A DNA stretch of 41,309 bases from Granulicoccus phenolivorans DSM 17626 = NBRC 107789 = JCM 15570 (GCF_000423085.1 NZ_AUHH01000041.1:1-41309), one strand, 5' to 3'; positions 31,078 to 39,790 are shown, counted from the stretch's first letter. Notes: generated from the letters alone by a model not told the origin. A program made the numbers and translations.

Positions 31078-32289
31078 TCAGGGGGCGGGCAGGACCGGGC
31101 GGGTGCGCCCCACCAGCAGGGCCAGCACCAGGCAGATCAGCAGCAGGCCGGTGTTCATCGCGACCACTCCCGGCCAACCCGCGTGGGTCCAGGCCGTCCC
31201 GGCGAGGGTGCCGAAGATCGACGAGCCGAGGTAGTAGCAGACCAGGTAGAGCGAGGCCGCCTGCCCGGCCCCACCCCCGGTCGCGGCGGCCCGGGCAGCG
31301 ACCCACCCGCTGGCGACCCCGTGGGTGGCGAAGAACCCGGCGACCAGGACGGCCAGGCCGAGGACCACCAGCCACAGCGGCTCGGCCAGGGTGATCAGCA
31401 GACCGACCAGGGCGATCACCACGCAGATCGGCTCGACCCGGCGGCGCCCGTACAGGTCGGCGAGTCGCCCGGCGTACGTGCTGGACCAGGACCCGACCGC
31501 GTAGGTGAGGAACACCAGGGAGGCCAGGCTCAGCGGCAGCAGATACGGGGGCGCGGCGAGCCGGAAGCCGAGGGCGTTGAAGGTGGCCACCAGCATGCCC
31601 ATCGAGGTGCCGCCGATCCCGTACAACCCCAGCAGGGCCGGGTCGGCCAGCGCCTTGCGCAGGGTGCCGAGGACCGCGTGCAGAGTCTTCGGGCTCGGCC
31701 GGAAGTTCCGGGATCGGGGCAGCAGGACGGTGGTGGCGATGGCACAGACCAGCCCGAGCAGTCCCAGCCCGAACAGGGCGACCTGCCAGCCGAAGAAGTC
31801 GGTCAGCGTGCCGCCGATCAACCGGCCGGACATGCCGCCCAGCGCGGTGCCTCCGATGTAGAGCCCGGTGGCCCGGCCGGCGGCGTCGCGGGCGATCTCT
31901 TCGCGCAGGTACGCCGTGGCGACCGCGGGCAGCCCGGCCAGCAGGAAGCCCTGCAGCGCCCGCAACCCGAGCATCACCTCCCAGGTCGGGGCGAAGGCGC
32001 AGGCCATCCCGACCACGCTGGCGGCGAACAGCGAACCGATCATCAGTGGGGTACGCCCGACCAGCTCGGTCACCGGGCCGGCGATCAACAGCGCCACCCC
32101 CAGGGCCAGCGTGCCCGCGGAGACCGACGTGGCCGCCGCGGTGGCCGACACCCCGAAGCGCAGGCTCAACTCGGGCAGCATCGGCTGCGTGGCGTACAGC
32201 AGGGCGAAGGTGACCAGTCCCGCCAGGAACAGCGCGACCACGACCCGCCGGTAGCCGCGCTCGCCCGGCCGGTACCCCGGCTGCGTCAT
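31078..32289 (-). CDS. Major facilitator superfamily transporter
   Basis: The 403-residue protein has about twelve hydrophobic spans, beginning VVVALFLAGLVTFALLYATQ, and the MFS loop AGPVTELVGRTPLMIGS between spans 2 and 3. A second copy of the loop pattern, YAGRLADLYGRRRVEP, lies near the middle of the second half. It is probably an exporter of the YnfM/drug-efflux type. The start ATG at 32289 overlaps the hydrolase stop (ATGA); a longer frame to 32352 lacks support. Substrate unknown. Confidence 0.92.
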   Translation of the reverse strand: MTQPGYRPGERGYRRVVVALFLAGLVTFALLYATQPMLPELSLRFGVSATAAATSVSAGTLALGVALLIAGPVTELVGRTPLMIGSLFAASVVGMACAFAPTWEVMLGLRALQGFLLAGLPAVATAYLREEIARDAAGRATGLYIGGTALGGMSGRLIGGTLTDFFGWQVALFGLGLLGLVCAIATTVLLPRSRNFRPSPKTLHAVLGTLRKALADPALLGLYGIGGTSMGMLVATFNALGFRLAAPPYLLPLSLASLVFLTYAVGSWSSTYAGRLADLYGRRRVEPICVVIALVGLLITLAEPLWLVVLGLAVLVAGFFATHGVASGWVAARAAATGGGAGQAASLYLVCYYLGSSIFGTLAGTAWTHAGWPGVVAMNTGLLLICLVLALLVGRTRPVLPAP

Positions 32290-33056
32290 CCGGGTCGACC
32301 CACGTGCTCCAGAAAGTCCCGCAGCACCCGGTTGAAGACCTCCGGTCGGCACAGCACCGAGGGATCCAGCGCGTCCCCGATCGAGGCGAACCGGGCCCGG
32401 GGCAGCAGATTCGCCAGCTGGTGGCCGGCCGACACCAGCGGCGGGGAGAAGTCACCGGCGAGCACCAGCGCGGGGATCTCCAGCCCGGCCAGCTCCGGGG
32501 CCACCCGCTCGTCGAGGGCGGCGCGGCGCAGCAGGATCAGGGTTTCGGGGTCGGCCTCCCGGTAGTACTGGGCCATCAGCAGGCCCACCTCCGGCCAGCG
32601 GCTGTAGCGCTGCAGGGCAATCCCGCCGAGCAACTGTCGGGGCGCGCGCAGGAAGCCCAGCGCGGCCCGATCGGCGAACCGGCTCACCTTCTCGAAGGGG
32701 GTCTCGGCGTCGTCCTGGGCGGTGGTATCCACCAGAGTCAGGGAGCGGACCCGGTCCGGGTGCGCCAGGGCGAACCGCAGCGCGACATTGCCGCCGGTGG
32801 AACTGCCGACCAGGTGGGCCCGCGGGATGTGCAACCCGTCGAGCAGTTCGGTGAGGTCGTGCGCCTGGGTCGGGAACACCCGCTCGGGGGCGCACTGCAG
32901 CGGGGGCGAGTCGCCGGTACCGCGCAGGTCGACCGCGATCACCCGGTACTGGTCGGACAGGGCCACCAACTGTGCGGTGTACATGCTGTGGGTGCAGGCG
33001 AAACCGGGCAGCAGCAGTACCGACTCGCCATAGCCCTGTTCGACATGGTGCAGCAT
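32286..33056 (-). CDS. Alpha/beta-hydrolase fold protein, catalytic His apparently absent
   Basis: The 256-residue product shows the fold: HHVEQGYGESVLLLPGFACT (oxyanion region), VIAVDLRGTGDS, nucleophile elbow HLVGSSTGGNVALRFAL and acid-site segment VLAGDFSPP. At the C terminus, where G-x-G-H normally provides the catalytic His, this protein reads ASIGDALDPSVLCRPEVFNR with no His. It may be inactive or non-hydrolytic. ATG at 33056 follows GAGAGGA by about 9 nt. It overlaps the MFS gene by 4 nt, suggesting a joint role. Confidence 0.85.
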   Translation of the reverse strand: MLHHVEQGYGESVLLLPGFACTHSMYTAQLVALSDQYRVIAVDLRGTGDSPPLQCAPERVFPTQAHDLTELLDGLHIPRAHLVGSSTGGNVALRFALAHPDRVRSLTLVDTTAQDDAETPFEKVSRFADRAALGFLRAPRQLLGGIALQRYSRWPEVGLLMAQYYREADPETLILLRRAALDERVAPELAGLEIPALVLAGDFSPPLVSAGHQLANLLPRARFASIGDALDPSVLCRPEVFNRVLRDFLEHVGRPG

Positions 33057-33099
33057 GCAATCCGTCCTCTCGGTTCGTTGTCGGTGCTGTAATGGCGGG

Positions 33100-33879
33100 G
33101 TGACTGAGCCCGTGATCAAGGATGCCGCCACCGTGATGCTGCTGCGCGACGGGGTGGCCGGTGTCGAGGTGTTCGTGGCCCGCCGGCACTCCCGGATGGT
33201 CTTCGCCCCCGGCATGACGGTTTTCCCCGGCGGCGGGGTGGATCCTTCCGATGACGATCCGGTGCAGGACTGGGTGGGGCCCGAACCGGCGGTCTGGGCC
33301 GACCGCTTGGGCGTCGCCGGCGACCGGGCCCGGCGCCTGGTGTGCGCCGCGGCCCGGGAGACGTTCGAGGAGTGCGGCGTACTGCTGGCCGGCGCCGGGG
33401 AGCCGGTTAGGGACGTGCACCGCTACGCCGAGGACCGGGCCCGGCTGGTGCGCCACGAACTGTCCTTCGGTGCCTTCCTGCATGCCCACGGGCTGAGCAT
33501 GCAGACGCAACTGCTGACCCCGGTCTCCAACTGGGTCACCCCGCCGGGGTCACCGCGGCGCTACGACACGTTCTTCTTCGCTGCGGCGCTCCCGGCGGGG
33601 CAGGAGCCCGACGATGCGACCAGCGAGGTGGACGCGACCGCGTGGCAGCGGCCGGCCGACGTGCTCACCCAGTTCCGGGCCAACGAGTCGCTGCTGCTGC
33701 CGCCGACCTGGGCGCAGTTGCGCTGGCTGGCGAACTTCGCGACCGTGGCGGAGGTGCTGGCCGCCGAGCCCCGGATCGTGCGGATCGGGCCGAATCGGCG
33801 GCGCGGGATGGTGGGGGATTTTCCCGACCGGGACGCGTACTTCGCCGATGCCCCGGAAGGGTTCGCCGGGCACGCCTGA
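33100..33879 (+). CDS. NUDIX hydrolase
   Basis: The 259-residue protein starts at GTG 33100: VTEPVIKDAATVMLLRDGVA. The NUDIX box is split by an insertion: FPGGGVDP near 42-49, then AARETFEECGVLL at 84-96 with the RExxEExG core. This arrangement resembles the NUDT19-like group acting on CoA or nucleotide diphosphates. TGTAAT at 33088-33093 lies 6 nt before GTG, suggesting a leaderless transcript. It is divergent from the hydrolase/MFS pair and convergent with the PucR-type regulator. Confidence 0.88.
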   Translation: MTEPVIKDAATVMLLRDGVAGVEVFVARRHSRMVFAPGMTVFPGGGVDPSDDDPVQDWVGPEPAVWADRLGVAGDRARRLVCAAARETFEECGVLLAGAGEPVRDVHRYAEDRARLVRHELSFGAFLHAHGLSMQTQLLTPVSNWVTPPGSPRRYDTFFFAAALPAGQEPDDATSEVDATAWQRPADVLTQFRANESLLLPPTWAQLRWLANFATVAEVLAAEPRIVRIGPNRRRGMVGDFPDRDAYFADAPEGFAGHA

Positions 33880-33885
33880 GCCGGC

Positions 33886-35049
33886 TCAGCCCGCGGCGTC
33901 GGTCGGCAGCAGGCCGGCCAGCTGGGCGGTACGCAGGCCGACCAGCAATTCGGTGCGCAGTCGGCCGTCGCGGAGGTCGCCGGGGATCAGGTTGCGGAGC
34001 TTGTCGAGGCGGTAGTAGAGGGTCGAGCGATGGATATCCAGGGCGCGGGCGGTGGCCGCGGCGTCCCCGCCGGCCTCCAGGAACCGGCGCAGCGTCGCGA
34101 GCAGGTCGGCCGGGACGTCCGCGCCGAGCAGCCCGACCACGGCCGGGGGCAGGTCGCTGACGCCGAAGGATTCCAGCGGCAGTCGGGCCAGCAGCCCGTC
34201 GAGGCCGGTGTCGGCCCAGGGCAGCACGATCGGATGCTCCTGCGGGGCCAGGCAGGTGGCCCGCCAGGCCAACCGGGCCAACTCGTAGGAGTGGTGCACC
34301 TCGGCCAGCGGGGTGAGCGGCCCGATGCCCGCGCGTACGCCGGCCACCGAGGGTTCGCCCAACAGGCGGGTCATTCGGGTCACCACCACCGGCCGCGGGA
34401 AGATCAGCACGGCCAGGTCCTCGGCGATCTCGCCGCCGACCACATGGGCGGTGGAGGTCTCGTTGACGAAGCGCAGGATCTGCCGCGCGGCCAGCCCGGG
34501 CAGGCTGCGATCGGCGGTCCGTCCGGCGGGCAGCCCGAACACCACCGCCGAGTAGTGCGGCGCGTCGCTGAGGATCCGGTCGGTCAGCAGGGCCTCGGCC
34601 GCGGTCGCCCGGAGTTCGGGATCGGGACCGACCAGGTCGATCACCAGCCGGCGGGCCAGGTCCATCCGCTCGTCGCTGGCGGTCTGCCAGGTCCCCAGCA
34701 GCCGCCCCAGGTGCTCGGCCGGTGCGGTGATCCTCGACCAGTCGGGGGAGCCGGTCACCCCGCCGATCACCAGGTGACCGACGATCCGTCGGTCGCGGTC
34801 CAGCAGCCGATGAAACACGGTGCGTCCCATCTCCGCGAGCTCGATCTCGACCCAGTCCCGGTGCGCGGTCTCCGGCCGGGGCCACAGATCGCTGTGCGTC
34901 ATGGCGTACGACAGGCGCCGGCGGTCCTCGGGGGTCTCGTGGATGGAGTACGCCACCACGCTGCCGGGCCGGTCGATGATCACCATCCGGAACCCGAGGG
35001 ACTCGGCGAGTTGCTGGAGCTCGTCATCGAGTTCGGGCAGACGTTCCAT
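33886..35049 (-). CDS. PucR/CdaR-type transcriptional regulator
   Basis: The 387-residue protein ends in the PucR C-terminal helix-turn-helix: LRRFLEAGGDAAATARALDI then HRSTLYYRLDKLRNLIPGDL. The middle part contains a GGDEF-like regulator fold (VVGGEIAEDLAVLIFPRPVV to GIGPLTPLAEVHHSYELARL). The N-terminal part may sense a ligand (FRMVIIDRPGSVVAYS). ATG at 35049 is 8 nt after a minus-strand TAGACT (35058-35063). The gene is divergent from an FAD monooxygenase, with a palindrome overlapping its own expected -35 site, so self-control and control of the monooxygenase are likely. Confidence 0.9.
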   Translation of the reverse strand: MERLPELDDELQQLAESLGFRMVIIDRPGSVVAYSIHETPEDRRRLSYAMTHSDLWPRPETAHRDWVEIELAEMGRTVFHRLLDRDRRIVGHLVIGGVTGSPDWSRITAPAEHLGRLLGTWQTASDERMDLARRLVIDLVGPDPELRATAAEALLTDRILSDAPHYSAVVFGLPAGRTADRSLPGLAARQILRFVNETSTAHVVGGEIAEDLAVLIFPRPVVVTRMTRLLGEPSVAGVRAGIGPLTPLAEVHHSYELARLAWRATCLAPQEHPIVLPWADTGLDGLLARLPLESFGVSDLPPAVVGLLGADVPADLLATLRRFLEAGGDAAATARALDIHRSTLYYRLDKLRNLIPGDLRDGRLRTELLVGLRTAQLAGLLPTDAAG

Positions 35050-35080
35050 GGCCGGGCAGTCTAGGCGTTCGGACCGCGGC

Positions 35081-35099
35081 TTCCGACACTGTGTCGGAA
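35081..35099. promoter_or_regulatory. Perfect 19-bp palindrome, probable PucR-type operator
   Basis: TTCCGACACTGTGTCGGAA has two 9-bp arms around one central base. It lies 31 bp upstream of the PucR-type start and 119 bp upstream of the monooxygenase start. It covers the expected -35 position of the regulator promoter (-10 at 35058-35063). Confidence 0.75.
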
Positions 35100-35218
35100 A
35101 CTGGGGTCGGAACTTTGCCACAGGTGCGGATGTCTTCCGGCGCGGGCCTCCGTAGGCTCGAGGTCAGCGGGCGAAGCAGCCCGCAAACCTTCTCATCCTC
35201 CTCGAACAAGGACGTTCC

Positions 35219-36481
35219 ATGCCCGCTTCACCCACCCCTGGTGCTTCCGCGCCGCGGATCGCGATCGTCGGCGCCGGCATCGGCGGCCTCACCCTGGCGC
35301 TCGAACTGCGCCGCCGGGGCCTCGAACCGCAGGTCTACGATCAGGCCGAAGAACTGCGCGAGGTCGGTGCCGCGGTCGGCCTGTCGGCGAACGCGGTGCG
35401 CTTTCTGCACGAGCGACTCGGCCTGGCCGAGGGGCTGGCCGCCCGCTCGACCGCGGTCGACGCGCTCGTGTTCCGCGACGGGCACACCGGCGCAGTGCTG
35501 GGGCGCGTCGACTCCGGGGCGGACTACCAGCGGCGCTACGGCACGCCCTGGTACGGGATCCATCGCGCCGATTTCCAGCAGGTGCTCGCCGGTGCGCTGC
35601 AGGGGGCCGGGCTGCACCTGGGGCACCGGCTGGAGCGGCTGGATGACGACGGGGCCGCCGCGGTGCTGCACTTCGCCAACGGCGCGGTTGCCGAGGCGGA
35701 CATCGTGATCGGGGCCGATGGGGCCCGCTCGATGCTGCGTACCCATGTGGTCGGCTACGACGACGCCCAGTTCTCCGGCTGCTTCGGCTTCCGCGGGATC
35801 GTCGACGGGGACGCGATCGCCGGACTGCCCGACCCGGCGGCCCTGCAGTTCTGGATCGGGCCCACCGGGCACCTGCTGCACTACCCGATCGGCGAGGGAC
35901 GGCAGAACTTCCTGCTGGTTCGCCGGCACCAGGGGCCGTGGACTGCTCCCGGCTGGGTCACCCCGGCCGAGCCCGGGGAACATCTGAGCCTGTTCGCCGA
36001 CTGGCATCCCGCGGTCCGGGCGATGATCGGCGGCGCACCGGCCGACCAGCGCTGGGCGCTGTTCGAACGACCGCCGCTGCACCAGTGGTCGCGCGGTCGG
36101 GTCACCCTGCTCGGGGACGCGGCCCACGCGATGGTGCCGCATCACGGGCAGGGCGCGAACCAATCGATCGAGGACGTCATGGTGCTCGCCGACTGCCTGA
36201 TCGAATCTCTGGCCGACGGGTCCGGATGGGAGCGGGGGCGCCAGAAGTATCAACAGCGGCGCCTGGCCCGGACCCGACGCGTCCAGATCGCCTCACACAC
36301 CGTCGCCGACGTACTCCACCAGGCGCCCGGTCCGCTGGCCGAGCGGCGCGACGCCCGATTGGCCGCACCGGGTTTCTGGGACCGGCATCTGGACTGGATC
36401 CACGGCTATGTCGCGGATGCGGGCGAGGCTCAGTCGTCCTCGGGCAACCAGCCGTCGTCGGGGAAGCCCTTGGCGACGTAG
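35219..36481 (+). CDS. FAD-dependent aromatic monooxygenase (salicylate hydroxylase-like)
   Basis: The 420-residue flavoprotein has the Rossmann motif IAIVGAGIGGLTLALELRRR (GxGxxG near 17-22), the DG motif IVIGADGARSMLRTHV near 160-175, and the GD motif LLGDAAHAMVPHHGQGANQS near 300-318. This is the group A hydroxylase pattern of salicylate/3-hydroxybenzoate hydroxylases, which use NAD(P)H and O2 on an aromatic ring. AAGGA lies before ATG. The Ser-rich C-terminal tail (AQSSSGNQPSSGKPLAT) is coded antisense to the end of the convergent SRPBCC gene. Likely controlled by the divergent PucR-type protein. Confidence 0.9.
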   Translation: MPASPTPGASAPRIAIVGAGIGGLTLALELRRRGLEPQVYDQAEELREVGAAVGLSANAVRFLHERLGLAEGLAARSTAVDALVFRDGHTGAVLGRVDSGADYQRRYGTPWYGIHRADFQQVLAGALQGAGLHLGHRLERLDDDGAAAVLHFANGAVAEADIVIGADGARSMLRTHVVGYDDAQFSGCFGFRGIVDGDAIAGLPDPAALQFWIGPTGHLLHYPIGEGRQNFLLVRRHQGPWTAPGWVTPAEPGEHLSLFADWHPAVRAMIGGAPADQRWALFERPPLHQWSRGRVTLLGDAAHAMVPHHGQGANQSIEDVMVLADCLIESLADGSGWERGRQKYQQRRLARTRRVQIASHTVADVLHQAPGPLAERRDARLAAPGFWDRHLDWIHGYVADAGEAQSSSGNQPSSGKPLAT

Positions 36482-36951
36482 GCGGCCAGCACCGGGGTGA
36501 ACTCCTCCAGCGTGCCATCGTTCTGGGCGTCGGCGGACGTCCCGGTCAGGGCCAGTTCGAACTGGTCCAGGCAGACGTCCCAGCCGGCCGCGTTCCGCGC
36601 GGCGCCCTCGGCGTTGCGCAGGATGTTCACCAATCGGAACCGGGCCCCGTCGGGGTCCGGTTCCACGCTCAGATACAGCTGGTCGCTGCCCCAGTCGAAG
36701 CCGAACTCCTGTTCCTCGGTGTAGGCGATCACGGTGCCGGTCAGCGACTCCTGGTGGGGATCGCCACCCAGCGTGATCTGCCCACCGACCCGGGGTTGGT
36801 AGCTCACCTCCGGCGAGGGAAACCACGCCGCCAGTCCCTGCGGGCTGGCCATCACCTGCCAGACCTCGGACACCGGTACCCGATAGGCCCGTTCGAAGGT
36901 GACCGCGGGCCGGCCGTCGTGAAGGTCGTACTGGGCATCGAGGTAGGTCAT
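36430..36951 (-). CDS. SRPBCC (AHSA1-like) domain protein
   Basis: The 173-residue protein fits the SRPBCC/AHSA1 helix-grip fold: VTFERAYRVPVSEVWQVMAS, PQGLAAWFPSPEVSYQPRVG, GGQITLGGDP and AAGWDVCLDQFELALTG. Such proteins bind hydrophobic ligands in a deep cavity. A minus-strand TAAACT element (36958-36963) ends 6 nt before ATG, so translation is probably leaderless. The last 52 bp overlap the monooxygenase gene tail-to-tail. Confidence 0.88.
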   Translation of the reverse strand: MTYLDAQYDLHDGRPAVTFERAYRVPVSEVWQVMASPQGLAAWFPSPEVSYQPRVGGQITLGGDPHQESLTGTVIAYTEEQEFGFDWGSDQLYLSVEPDPDGARFRLVNILRNAEGAARNAAGWDVCLDQFELALTGTSADAQNDGTLEEFTPVLAAYVAKGFPDDGWLPEDD

Positions 36952-37016
36952 GCAGCGAGTTTATGGGCCCGACCCGCCGCAACCGGTCCACGCGCCGGCG
37001 GCGTAGTCTTGGTGAG

Positions 37017-37760
37017 GTGGCGGGTCGGCATCGCTGGACCGAGCCCGAGGAGCTCCTGGAGCCCTACTCGGGCCCCGAGCCGCGAGCCGGGCACCGAAAC
37101 ACCGAGGACCTGGCCGAGGTGCGGGTCGCGCTGGCCCCGCCCGGGCGGGCGCTCTGGTCGGGCCTGCTATTGACCGCCTTGGTGGGGGTGCTCGCCGCCG
37201 GATTGGTCGCCCTGTGGCCGTGGCTGCGCCCGGTCCATCTGGATGCCGAGGCCCATGCGCAACTGTTCCGGACACCGCTGAGTGTGCAGGACACCCGGTG
37301 GGCCGATCCCGAGAACCTGACCCCGGACCGGTTCCTCACCCGATTCTGCGGCGGCGCGCTCGCCGAGGTCGGCACCGGCGGGTCCGCGGATGTGCTCGGC
37401 GCCCAGCGGGTGATCGGTCGGGGCGACACCGAGGGGATCGCGGTCAGTGCGGCCTATCCGGACGCGGGGCGGGCCGAAGCGGCGTACCGGGACATGGTCG
37501 GGGGGATGGACGGCTGCACGATGCGCACCCGGGGCGGGCAGAGCCGCTGGCAGGCCACCGATTCGCTGGCCGCCGATGGCGTGCTCGGGCAGGCGTTCGG
37601 GCTGAGCGGAATCACCTCGCGCGGCAACTTCTATCGCTCGGTCGTGGTGCTGCAGTACGCCAATACGGTGACGGTTTTCCTCACCGCCCGGCCGATCGAC
37701 CTGGCCGATACTGCCCGGGCCTATCGGGACCGGGTGGCGGTGGTCTCCCGCGCTCAATGA
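37017..37760 (+). CDS. Single-span membrane protein, unknown function
   Basis: From GTG at 37017 the product is 247 residues with one span (SGLLLTALVGVLAAGLVALW) after about 45 acidic N-terminal residues and then about 175 exported residues. Two cysteines (LTRFCGG and MDGCTMRT) could form a disulfide. TAGTCT at 37004-37009 lies 7 nt before GTG, which favours this start over the ATG at 36963, whose product would begin with an odd Arg-rich run. I recognise no domain; the layout suggests a sensor-like or lipoprotein-like exported domain. Its stop overlaps the RBS of the next gene. Confidence 0.75.
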   Translation: MAGRHRWTEPEELLEPYSGPEPRAGHRNTEDLAEVRVALAPPGRALWSGLLLTALVGVLAAGLVALWPWLRPVHLDAEAHAQLFRTPLSVQDTRWADPENLTPDRFLTRFCGGALAEVGTGGSADVLGAQRVIGRGDTEGIAVSAAYPDAGRAEAAYRDMVGGMDGCTMRTRGGQSRWQATDSLAADGVLGQAFGLSGITSRGNFYRSVVVLQYANTVTVFLTARPIDLADTARAYRDRVAVVSRAQ

Positions 37761-37769
37761 GGAGTGGCC

Positions 37770-38495
37770 ATGACGAAACTGACAGGGAACCGACATCCGT
37801 TTCACAAAAGCCCCCGAAACGTGCCCGATCTGCACACTGGCGCTGCCTCCCTGTCACCGGCGGCGGGTACCGGCCCGCCGCGCTCCCCGGGGTGGGGCCG
37901 CTGGCTGACCGGGCTCGGGGTGCTGACCTTCGCCTCCGGGGGATTCCTGGTCGCCATGTACGCCTCGCTGGCCGCCGGCGGCAGCGCCGACCCGTGGGGG
38001 CCGATCAACGATGCGCTCGGTGCGGTCGGCAACGTGCTGCTCGCCGCCGCGATCCCGATGCTCAGTCGGCGGGCCGCGCGCCGGCGCTGGGAGCGGCTCC
38101 TGGTCTACGGGACCACCGTGGTGTCGCTGGTGGCGGCGGTCTCCGGGGCGCTGCTGGTTGTCGGGGCGCTGGCATTCGAGCCCTCCACGGCGTTCACGGT
38201 GGCCGCCATCGTGGTCCAGGCGGGGTGGCTGTGGTGGCTCAACCGGCGCTATGCCACCGATCCCGCGGTACCGCGCTCGGTCCACCGATTCGGCCGGATC
38301 GTCGCGGTCACGCTGTTGGCGGGCATGGTGCTGGTGGGCGCCTCGTTCGCGTTCCCGTGGGGGTCGCCGGTGGCGTACGCCTTGTTGATCCCGGGCGTGG
38401 TCGGCGGCGGGATCGCCTGGCTGGGCTGGCCGGCCTGGTACCTGCTGCTGGGCCGCTACCTCAGCACCGCCGCCCCGGCCGACGCGCGTGGGTGA
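37770..38495 (+). CDS. Multi-span membrane protein, unknown function
   Basis: The 241-residue protein has about six hydrophobic segments, such as LTGLGVLTFASGGFLVAMYA, LLVYGTTVVSLVAAVSGALL, VAVTLLAGMVLVGASFAFPW and ALLIPGVVGGGIAWLGWPAW. The first 40 residues are polar. ATG at 37770 follows GAGGAG by 5 nt; a GTG at 37764 would overlap that site. It is 9 bp after the previous gene and likely shares its transcript. No family is recognised. Confidence 0.8.
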   Translation: MTKLTGNRHPFHKSPRNVPDLHTGAASLSPAAGTGPPRSPGWGRWLTGLGVLTFASGGFLVAMYASLAAGGSADPWGPINDALGAVGNVLLAAAIPMLSRRAARRRWERLLVYGTTVVSLVAAVSGALLVVGALAFEPSTAFTVAAIVVQAGWLWWLNRRYATDPAVPRSVHRFGRIVAVTLLAGMVLVGASFAFPWGSPVAYALLIPGVVGGGIAWLGWPAWYLLLGRYLSTAAPADARG

Positions 38496-38533
38496 CCTGC
38501 GGTCGCCGCCTACCGGTGTGGAAGGGTGGCGGC

Positions 38534-39790
38534 ATGCCTACGCCCGAGGACACCGCTGCCCGCCGCCCGATCGTCCGCCGCGTGGAGTCGTTGGTGGAGA
38601 TGGTGCGCAACAACGAGGAAGGGACGCCGTACGAGATCGGCGGCACCGATCCGGACGCGTGCGGGGTGGCCCTGTGCACCGTCGACGGGAACCTGTACTG
38701 CGGTGGTGATTCCGAGGCCGAGTTCGCGATCCAGTCGATCTCCAAGGCCCTCACCTACGCGCTGGCGCTGGAGGAGCGGGGCTGGGACTACGTCGATTCG
38801 CGGATCAATGTCGAACCGTCGGGGGAGGCGTTCAACGAGATCTCCCTGGTCGGCGATCCGCCGCGCCCGGCCAATCCACTGGTCAACATCGGCGCGATCG
38901 CCGCCTCCGGCTGCATCCCGGACTACGACTTCGACCGGATCCAGGCCTTCTACCAGCGCCTGGCCGGCCACGACCTGAGCGTCGATGAGGAGGTGTACGC
39001 CGCCGAACTGGCCGCCGGGGCGCGGAACCGGGCGCTGGCCTGGCTGTTGGCCTCGGTCGGGGTGCTGGATGACCCGGATGCCGCGGTCGAGGCGTACCTG
39101 CGGCAGTGCTCGGTCCTGGTCAGCGCCCACGATCTGGCCGTGATGGGGGCGACGCTGGCCAACCGGGGCGTGCAGCCGATCACCGGGGAACAGGTGCTGA
39201 GCCCGGAGGTGGCCGAGCGGGTGCTGTCGGTGATGATGACCTGCGGCATGTACGACGATGCCGGGGAATGGATGATCAAGGTCGGGATGCCGGCCAAGTC
39301 CGGGGTCGGCGGCGGCATCATGGCCGCCGCGCCCAGCCAGATCGGGATCGGCACTTTCGCGCCGCGGCTGGATCGGCACGGCAACAGCGTCCGCGGCGCA
39401 CTGATCTGCGAGCGGCTGTCCGACCAGTTCGACCTGCATTTCGCGCGGATCCCCATGCCGCACCACTCGACGGTACGCCGGGTGGTCGACTTCTCCGCCA
39501 AGGCCCGACTGGTCGAACTGCAGGGCGACCTGAACTTCCTCGGGATCGAGGCGGCCCTGCAGGCGGTGCTCACCGCGGCCCGGGACCGGCCGGCGGTGGT
39601 GGTCGACGTCACCCGGATCAATCACCTGGTCACCCAGGCCCGCGATCTGCTGCCGCAACTGTCCCAGCGGCTGGCCGAGACCGGGCACCGGCTGCTGGTG
39701 ATCGGGGAGCAGTCCTCGATGCTCGGGCGCGCCACGCTGTGCCGGGACACCGATGAGGCGAAGGAACTGCTCGCCGAGATGCCGGGCTGA
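38534..39790 (+). CDS. glsA: Glutaminase A with C-terminal STAS domain
   Basis: The 418-residue enzyme hydrolyses glutamine to glutamate and ammonia. The beta-lactamase-like catalytic domain (1-305) shows Ser68-x-x-Lys71 in FAIQSISKALTYAL, NPLVNIGAIAASG, VMMTCGMYDDAGEWMIKVGM and PAKSGVGGGIMAAAP. Residues of about 315-418 form a STAS domain (LVELQGDLNFLGIEAALQAV, PAVVVDVTRINHL, HRLLVIGEQSSMLG), as in other actinobacterial glutaminases. The ATG at 38534 is inside a much longer open frame whose upstream part is antisense-like and shared with the two membrane-protein genes, so it is not counted. Confidence 0.95.
   Translation: MPTPEDTAARRPIVRRVESLVEMVRNNEEGTPYEIGGTDPDACGVALCTVDGNLYCGGDSEAEFAIQSISKALTYALALEERGWDYVDSRINVEPSGEAFNEISLVGDPPRPANPLVNIGAIAASGCIPDYDFDRIQAFYQRLAGHDLSVDEEVYAAELAAGARNRALAWLLASVGVLDDPDAAVEAYLRQCSVLVSAHDLAVMGATLANRGVQPITGEQVLSPEVAERVLSVMMTCGMYDDAGEWMIKVGMPAKSGVGGGIMAAAPSQIGIGTFAPRLDRHGNSVRGALICERLSDQFDLHFARIPMPHHSTVRRVVDFSAKARLVELQGDLNFLGIEAALQAVLTAARDRPAVVVDVTRINHLVTQARDLLPQLSQRLAETGHRLLVIGEQSSMLGRATLCRDTDEAKELLAEMPG

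Noticed and set aside
30428-32455. 675-residue minus-strand open frame across doxX and the MFS gene
   Set aside because: It is out of frame with both genes and shows no domain; both true genes have RBS or overlap support.
37214-38533. N-terminal extension of the glutaminase frame over two membrane-protein genes
   Set aside because: The glutaminase family starts near 38534, and the upstream part is Arg/Gly-rich shadow sequence.
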